From Pseudomonadota bacterium (GTDB lineage: Bacteria > Pseudomonadota > Alphaproteobacteria > UBA8366 > GCA-2717185), in assembly GCA_027619655.1 (NCBI GenBank), contig JAQCHR010000097.1:1-9743 (forward strand): a stretch of 9,743 bases of DNA. The letters are read 5' to 3'. Shown piece after piece: positions 6,803-9,743 of the stretch; the stretch's first letter is position 1; the number at the start of each line of letters is the position of its first letter. Below the pieces are notes generated by a model. It did no database searches, was not told where the DNA came from, and was given only the letters and a program-made list of their open reading frames with translations. A program made the position numbers and the translations under genes.

Positions 6803-7654
6803 TTAAACCGGCACGTCGCCGATGATCGTGGTGCGGTACATGTGGCGGGTGTATTCCGGGTTGTAGGGCACCGCGTTGTGCATGGTGCAGCGATTGTCCC
6901 AGAAGATCAGGTCATGCGGCTGCCAGACATGGCGGTAGATGAATTCCGGCCGCTTGCTGAAGGCGAACAGTTCCTGCAGCAGGTCTTCCGCTTCCTCGGG
7001 GTCCATGTCCTTGATCGTTTCGGTATGGCCTTCGGACACATACAGCGCCTTGCGCCCGGTTTCGGGATGGGTGCGGATGATCGGGTGGGTGGCGCCGGTG
7101 GTGCGGGCGATCTGTTCCGGCGTCAGCGCCTTGCGGTCCGCGTTGCCGGATTTGAAGCGGTTGTATTCGCGCTGGTAGTTGAAGATCGCGTATTTCCCCT
7201 CGATCCGGGCGCGCAGCGATTCCGGCATGGCTTCCAGCACCGCATACATGTTGCAGAACAGGGTATCGCCGCCTTCGGGCGGGATTTCCTGCGCGTGCAG
7301 CAATGAGCCCATGGCCGGGATGCGTTCATAGGCCTGGTCGGAATGCCAGTGCCGCCCCGCATCGGCGATGCCGACGGCCTTGCCGTTTTCGCGCTTGTTG
7401 GAGATGCAGGTGATTTCCGGGTAGCCCGGCAGCTGGAAATCGGTCAGTACATGCACCGACAGTTTGCCGAAGCGCCGCGAGAAGGCGATCTGGTCGTCCG
7501 GCGCGATATGCTGGTTGCGGATCACGATGATGCCGTTGTCCAGCAGCGCCCGGTGCAGGGCGGCGGCCTGGTCGTCGTCATCCTGCCGCGACAGGTCGGC
7601 GCCGATCACCTCCGCGCCGAGCACCTCCGAGAGACGGTTTACCTGTAATCCCAT
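6803..7654 (-). CDS. TauD/TfdA family Fe(II)/2-oxoglutarate dioxygenase
   Basis: A 283-residue non-haem iron dioxygenase that couples decarboxylation of 2-oxoglutarate to oxidation of a substrate. The iron-binding facial triad is visible as H104-x-D106 (WHSDQAY) and H259 (WDNRCTMHNA). R270 lies 11 residues after H259, the spacing of the 2-oxoglutarate arginine in TauD, and R274 lies where TauD binds the substrate sulfonate. The N-terminal half carries the usual LGAEVIGADLS opening. Length is normal for the family. The substrate cannot be named; taurine, aryloxyacetates and other acids are all used by relatives. The ATG at 7654 is chosen over one at 7660 because GGGGGGA then has proper spacing. 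It lies 60 bases after the HNL-like cupin gene on the same strand and is probably co-transcribed with it. Confidence 0.9.
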   Translation of the reverse strand: MGLQVNRLSEVLGAEVIGADLSRQDDDDQAAALHRALLDNGIIVIRNQHIAPDDQIAFSRRFGKLSVHVLTDFQLPGYPEITCISNKRENGKAVGIADAGRHWHSDQAYERIPAMGSLLHAQEIPPEGGDTLFCNMYAVLEAMPESLRARIEGKYAIFNYQREYNRFKSGNADRKALTPEQIARTTGATHPIIRTHPETGRKALYVSEGHTETIKDMDPEEAEDLLQELFAFSKRPEFIYRHVWQPHDLIFWDNRCTMHNAVPYNPEYTRHMYRTTIIGDVPV

Positions 7655-7714
7655 TTTCATTCCCCCCGGAATGGCAACCGGGCAGGGCCGTAACCCCGCC
7701 CGGCATTTCATGTG

Positions 7715-8131
7715 TTATTTTACCGGCGCCGGTGTGGCGCTGTAATCCGCGTCGGAGACGTGTTCGAACCACTGGGTGCCGTTGCCCTGGTCGTCGATCT
7801 CGGACATCGCCAGATGGGTGAACAGCCGGTCGCCGGCCGAACCGTGCCAGTGCCGCGTGTTCGGCGGAATCACTGCGGTGTCACCAGGATGCAGTTCCTG
7901 CACCTGCTCGCCTTCGAGTTGCACCCGCCCGACGCCGGAAACGACATACAGTGTCTGCCCGACCGGGTGAGAATGCCATGCGGTGCGCGCGCCAGGGGTG
8001 AAGGAGACATTGGTCGCCCGCATGCGCGACGGCGCCTTGCCGACGATGACCGGGTCCTGCAGCACGACGCCGGTGAAATTATCCGCCGAGGCCTGCTTGG
8101 TCTGGCGTGAATTTGCCCTGTGAAGTTCCAT
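7715..8131 (-). CDS. Cupin resembling manganese-dependent hydroxynitrile lyases
   Basis: A 138-residue single-domain cupin. Motif 1 is H53-x-H55-x3-Q59 (WHSHPVGQT) and motif 2 contains H94 in RHWHG; H106 follows in THLA. From memory, these are the same positions as the metal ligands and catalytic residue of the short bacterial cupin (R)-hydroxynitrile lyases (Granulicella type), and the flanking FTPGARTAWH and EHVSDADY segments also match. Automatic annotation would therefore probably read (R)-mandelonitrile lyase. That activity may be incidental, so the physiological role is open: no cyanogenic context is seen, and the neighbours are a dioxygenase, another cupin and a SnoaL-type gene. Start at 8131 with AGGAGGG about 8 bases upstream. 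First gene of the minus-strand arm of the divergent cluster. Confidence 0.87.
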   Translation of the reverse strand: MELHRANSRQTKQASADNFTGVVLQDPVIVGKAPSRMRATNVSFTPGARTAWHSHPVGQTLYVVSGVGRVQLEGEQVQELHPGDTAVIPPNTRHWHGSAGDRLFTHLAMSEIDDQGNGTQWFEHVSDADYSATPAPVK

Positions 8132-8161
8132 CTCGAATTCCCTCCTGTGATTTTGTTAGCC

Positions 8162-8173
8162 GTTGCGCGCAAC
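8162..8173. promoter_or_regulatory. Perfect 12-bp palindrome in the divergent promoter
   Basis: GTTGCGCGCAAC lies roughly midway in the 102-base gap between the two divergent cupin genes, and a partial echo (GCGCAAT) follows at about 8178-8184. A symmetrical site in a shared divergent promoter is a natural operator for a dimeric repressor controlling both arms. The regulator is not in the window, and short GC-rich palindromes also arise by chance. Confidence 0.4.
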
Positions 8174-8233
8174 AGTAGCGCAATCGAACCACGCGTGTCA
8201 TCGTGCTCTGAAACATGATTGCAGGAGACGACG

Positions 8234-8719
8234 ATGCCGAAGGATATCGACCCGGAAAACCAGGTTATCCGCTTCAACGAACTGGACACGATGGAATCGC
8301 CCTTCCAGCCCGCCGACATGGCGCTGGAACGCTTTGCGCGGCATCGCTATTCGGTGGTCGGCCGGCCGGCGGAGAAGACCGCGGCGGGCAAGGGAACGGG
8401 TGCGGTGAAGGATTTTTCCGTCGTCTATATTTCCTGCGAACCGGGCAAGGGCATCGGCGCCCATGCCCATTCCAATGCCGAGGTGTTCATCCCCATGTCG
8501 GGCCGCTGGCGGGTCACGATGCATGGCGAAACGGAGCAGGCAGTGGAGCTGGGCCCGTGGGATGTGATTTCGGTGCCGCCGGACGTGATGCACGGGGCGG
8601 AGAATATCGGCGAGGACGAGGCCTGGCTGCTGGCGATCAACGCGGGCGGCGGCACCGCCAAGAGCCACTGGCATCCCGAACTGATCGCGGAGATCCTCGC
8701 CGCCGGCGGCAAGGTCTGA
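8234..8719 (+). CDS. Cupin domain protein (161 aa)
   Basis: A single-domain cupin with a longer N-terminal extension of about 60 residues. The metal ligands are H77, H79 and E83 (AHAHSNAEV) and H120 in PPDVMHGAENIG, the canonical 3-His/1-Glu set, so it is likely a metal-dependent enzyme or binding protein. I do not recognise a more specific subfamily; it is not close to the hydroxynitrile-lyase cupin on the other strand, which has Gln where this one has Glu. The ATG at 8234 has AGGAG 6 bases upstream; a TTG at 8219 lies in front of that site. It is followed after 23 bases by the SnoaL-like gene, with which it should form an operon, and is divergent from the other cupin. Confidence 0.85.
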   Translation: MPKDIDPENQVIRFNELDTMESPFQPADMALERFARHRYSVVGRPAEKTAAGKGTGAVKDFSVVYISCEPGKGIGAHAHSNAEVFIPMSGRWRVTMHGETEQAVELGPWDVISVPPDVMHGAENIGEDEAWLLAINAGGGTAKSHWHPELIAEILAAGGKV

Positions 8720-8742
8720 CTCGAAACGGAGGAGGTACAGTC

Positions 8743-9168
8743 ATGGCGACGCCATCGGTCGAGGACCGCAACGCCATCAACGACCTGTTCGTACGCTACA
8801 TGTGGGCGCTGGACGCGGGCGATGTGGAAGGCGTGATCGGCTGATTCGCGCGGGACGGTTCGCTGGAAAGCCCTTCGGTCGGCAGATACAGCGGCCAGGC
8901 CGGGCTGCGGGAGTTCGCAACCCGCTTCGCCGGGTTCCGGGAACGCGGTGCGCTACTGCGCCATTTCATCACCAACATGGTCATCGACGTGACCGGCGAT
9001 ACGGGCCGTGCGCAATGCTACCTCGCCGTCTTCCTGGTGAAGGACGGGACCAGCCGGCTGCTCGCCCCCGGCCGCTACGACTGCACGCTGGTGCGCGAGG
9101 ACGGGCAGTGGCGTTTCCAGAACCGGCTGGTGGTCATGGACCACGACTACGAACTGGAAGGCATCTGA
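8743..9168 (+). pseudogene. SnoaL/NTF2-like protein gene with an in-frame TGA
   Basis: The frame starts at an ATG preceded by GGAGGAGG and runs for 141 codons to a TGA at 9166-9168, but codon 34 (8842-8844) is also TGA. On both sides the translation is typical of SnoaL-like, NTF2-fold proteins: RNAINDLFVRYMWALDAGD before the stop, and FARDGSLESP, then the conserved beta strands ending RFQNRLVVMDHDYELEG after it. Family members commonly carry Cys, Trp or a similar residue at this point, and TGC or TGG is one change from TGA. There is no frameshift and coding bias continues after the stop. I call it a recently interrupted gene; a base-call error is the main alternative, and selenocysteine is less likely, as I see no convincing SECIS-like hairpin directly downstream. 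The 33-residue product would not fold. Family members include small enzymes (cyclases, isomerases, hydrolases); no reaction can be assigned here. Confidence 0.75.
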
Positions 9169-9173
9169 ACGAA

Positions 9174-9204
9174 AAAGGGCGCCGGGAAAATTCCGGCGCC
9201 CTTT
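9174..9204. terminator. Bidirectional intrinsic terminator
   Basis: A perfect 12-base stem, AAAGGGCGCCGG (9174-9185) with CCGGCGCCCTTT (9193-9204), closes a 7-base loop. It lies in the 57-base gap between the convergent SnoaL-like and superoxide dismutase genes. Read from the minus strand, the stem is completed by a run of five T (9176-9172), so it should end the dismutase transcript; on the plus strand only three T end the stem. Confidence 0.82.
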
Positions 9205-9225
9205 CCGCATTTCGCTCGGGTCTGA

Positions 9226-9743
9226 TCAGTAGACTTCAACCGAACCGTCCTTTTCGATCGCGGCGAGCCGGGTCGCGACGGCGTCCCAGTTGACCAGCGT
9301 GTCGAAGAAGGTTTCGAGGAATTTCGGGCGCAGGTTCTGGTAATCCAGGTAATAGGCATGCTCCCAGACGTCGCAGTTCAGCAGCGGCTTGCCGCCGGAT
9401 GCGATCGGGGTTTCCGCATTGCCCATGCTGGACAGGACCAGCTTGCCGCCATCCAGGGTCAGCCAGGAATAGCCGCTGCCGAAATGGTTGGCGGAAACAT
9501 CCAGGAACTTCTTCTTGAAGTCTTCCATCGAGCCAAAGCTGGAATTGATCAGCTCCGCGAGGCGGCCAGACGGCTTGGACGCGCCCGCCGACATGCCGGC
9601 CCAGAAGAAGGAATGGTTCCAGATCTGCGCGGAATTGTTGAAGATGCCCTTGTCCGCTGCGACCTTGCTGCTGGCGGCGATGACGTCCATCAGGCTCATG
9701 CTTTCATACTTCGTGCCCGGCCCCAGCGAGTTGAGCTTGACCA
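9226..9743 (-). CDS. sodB: Superoxide dismutase [Fe], N-terminus off the right edge
   Basis: The coding frame is open to the window edge; 171 residues are visible and roughly the first 38, with the first metal-binding histidine, lie outside. The protein dismutates superoxide to hydrogen peroxide and oxygen in the cytoplasm. Visible landmarks are the second ligand in AQIWNHSFFW, the FNN-x-AQ glutamine typical of the iron type, GSGYSWL, and the final Asp and His ligands in DVWEHAYYLDYQN. The ATG at 9699 is internal: the frame upstream reads VKLNSLGPGTKYES, which matches the expected segment between the first helix hairpin and SLMDVI. Metal preference is inferred from the glutamine position; a cambialistic enzyme is possible. 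It converges on the SnoaL-like gene, separated by the terminator, and appears unrelated to that cluster. Confidence 0.93.
   Translation of the reverse strand, partial: VKLNSLGPGTKYESMSLMDVIAASSKVAADKGIFNNSAQIWNHSFFWAGMSAGASKPSGRLAELINSSFGSMEDFKKKFLDVSANHFGSGYSWLTLDGGKLVLSSMGNAETPIASGGKPLLNCDVWEHAYYLDYQNLRPKFLETFFDTLVNWDAVATRLAAIEKDGSVEVY

Noticed and set aside
2145..7654. Sulfonate utilisation locus linking the TauE-like exporter and the TauD-family dioxygenase
   Set aside because: The two genes are almost 4 kb apart, in different transcription units, and both families have many non-sulfur members; no taurine transporter genes are present.
8215..8844. Plus-strand frame of 209 codons that could look like a fusion ending at the SnoaL TGA
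   Set aside because: Its first part is the cupin gene read in the wrong frame; only the last 33 codons are genuine SnoaL sequence, with their own start and ribosome site at 8743.
8842..8901. SECIS element for selenocysteine at the in-frame TGA
   Set aside because: No stable hairpin with the expected stem and apical loop could be found by eye close to the TGA; kept only as a remote alternative.

Overview
The window looks like an ordinary chromosomal stretch from a high-GC alphaproteobacterium, probably an environmental Rhodospirillales-like lineage. This is inferred from the strong GC bias at third codon positions, the gene families present and two PEP-CTERM (exosortase-sorted) proteins; no rRNA or tRNA gene is present to settle the taxonomy. 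Gene order is mixed on both strands, with short intergenic gaps and mostly clear Shine-Dalgarno sequences. I see no phage, transposase, CRISPR array or toxin-antitoxin module.

Layout, left to right. Positions 1-439 hold no gene I can support, but do hold three copies of a 17-bp repeat about 100 bp apart, interleaved with GC-rich palindromes. A GFA/CENP-V zinc protein (440-892, minus) follows, then a 303-residue PEP-CTERM protein (1164-2075, plus). Next comes a minus-strand group: a soluble two-PAS hybrid-less histidine kinase (3332-4975), a small helical protein of unknown function (2982-3311) and a TauE/SafE-type membrane exporter (2145-2891). Divergent from the kinase is an SDR oxidoreductase (5176-5937, plus). 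It converges on a second, smaller PEP-CTERM protein (5977-6528, minus).

The second PEP-CTERM gene has the most informative control region in the window. It has a consensus sigma-54 promoter (TGGCAC-N5-TTGC). Upstream of that lie two copies of the 19-bp motif GTGTAAARAATRCCGACAC, 99 bp apart, at distances typical of enhancer sites for a sigma-54 activator. This fits the known link between PEP-CTERM systems and the PrsK/PrsR/RpoN regulators, but none of those regulators, nor an exosortase, is in the window.

The right part is a small metabolic cluster around a divergent promoter. On the minus strand a cupin resembling the manganese-dependent hydroxynitrile lyase cupins (7715-8131) is followed by a TauD/TfdA-family Fe(II)/2-oxoglutarate dioxygenase (6803-7654). 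On the plus strand a second cupin (8234-8719) is followed by a SnoaL/NTF2-like gene (8743-9168) that is intact except for one in-frame TGA at codon 34. A 12-bp perfect palindrome sits in the divergent gap. The substrate is unknown. After a bidirectional terminator hairpin comes a convergent iron superoxide dismutase gene, cut by the right edge.

I did not find a clearly new biological system. The best leads are the sigma-54/enhancer arrangement of the PEP-CTERM gene, the TGA-interrupted SnoaL gene and the uncharacterised two-cupin/dioxygenase cluster.
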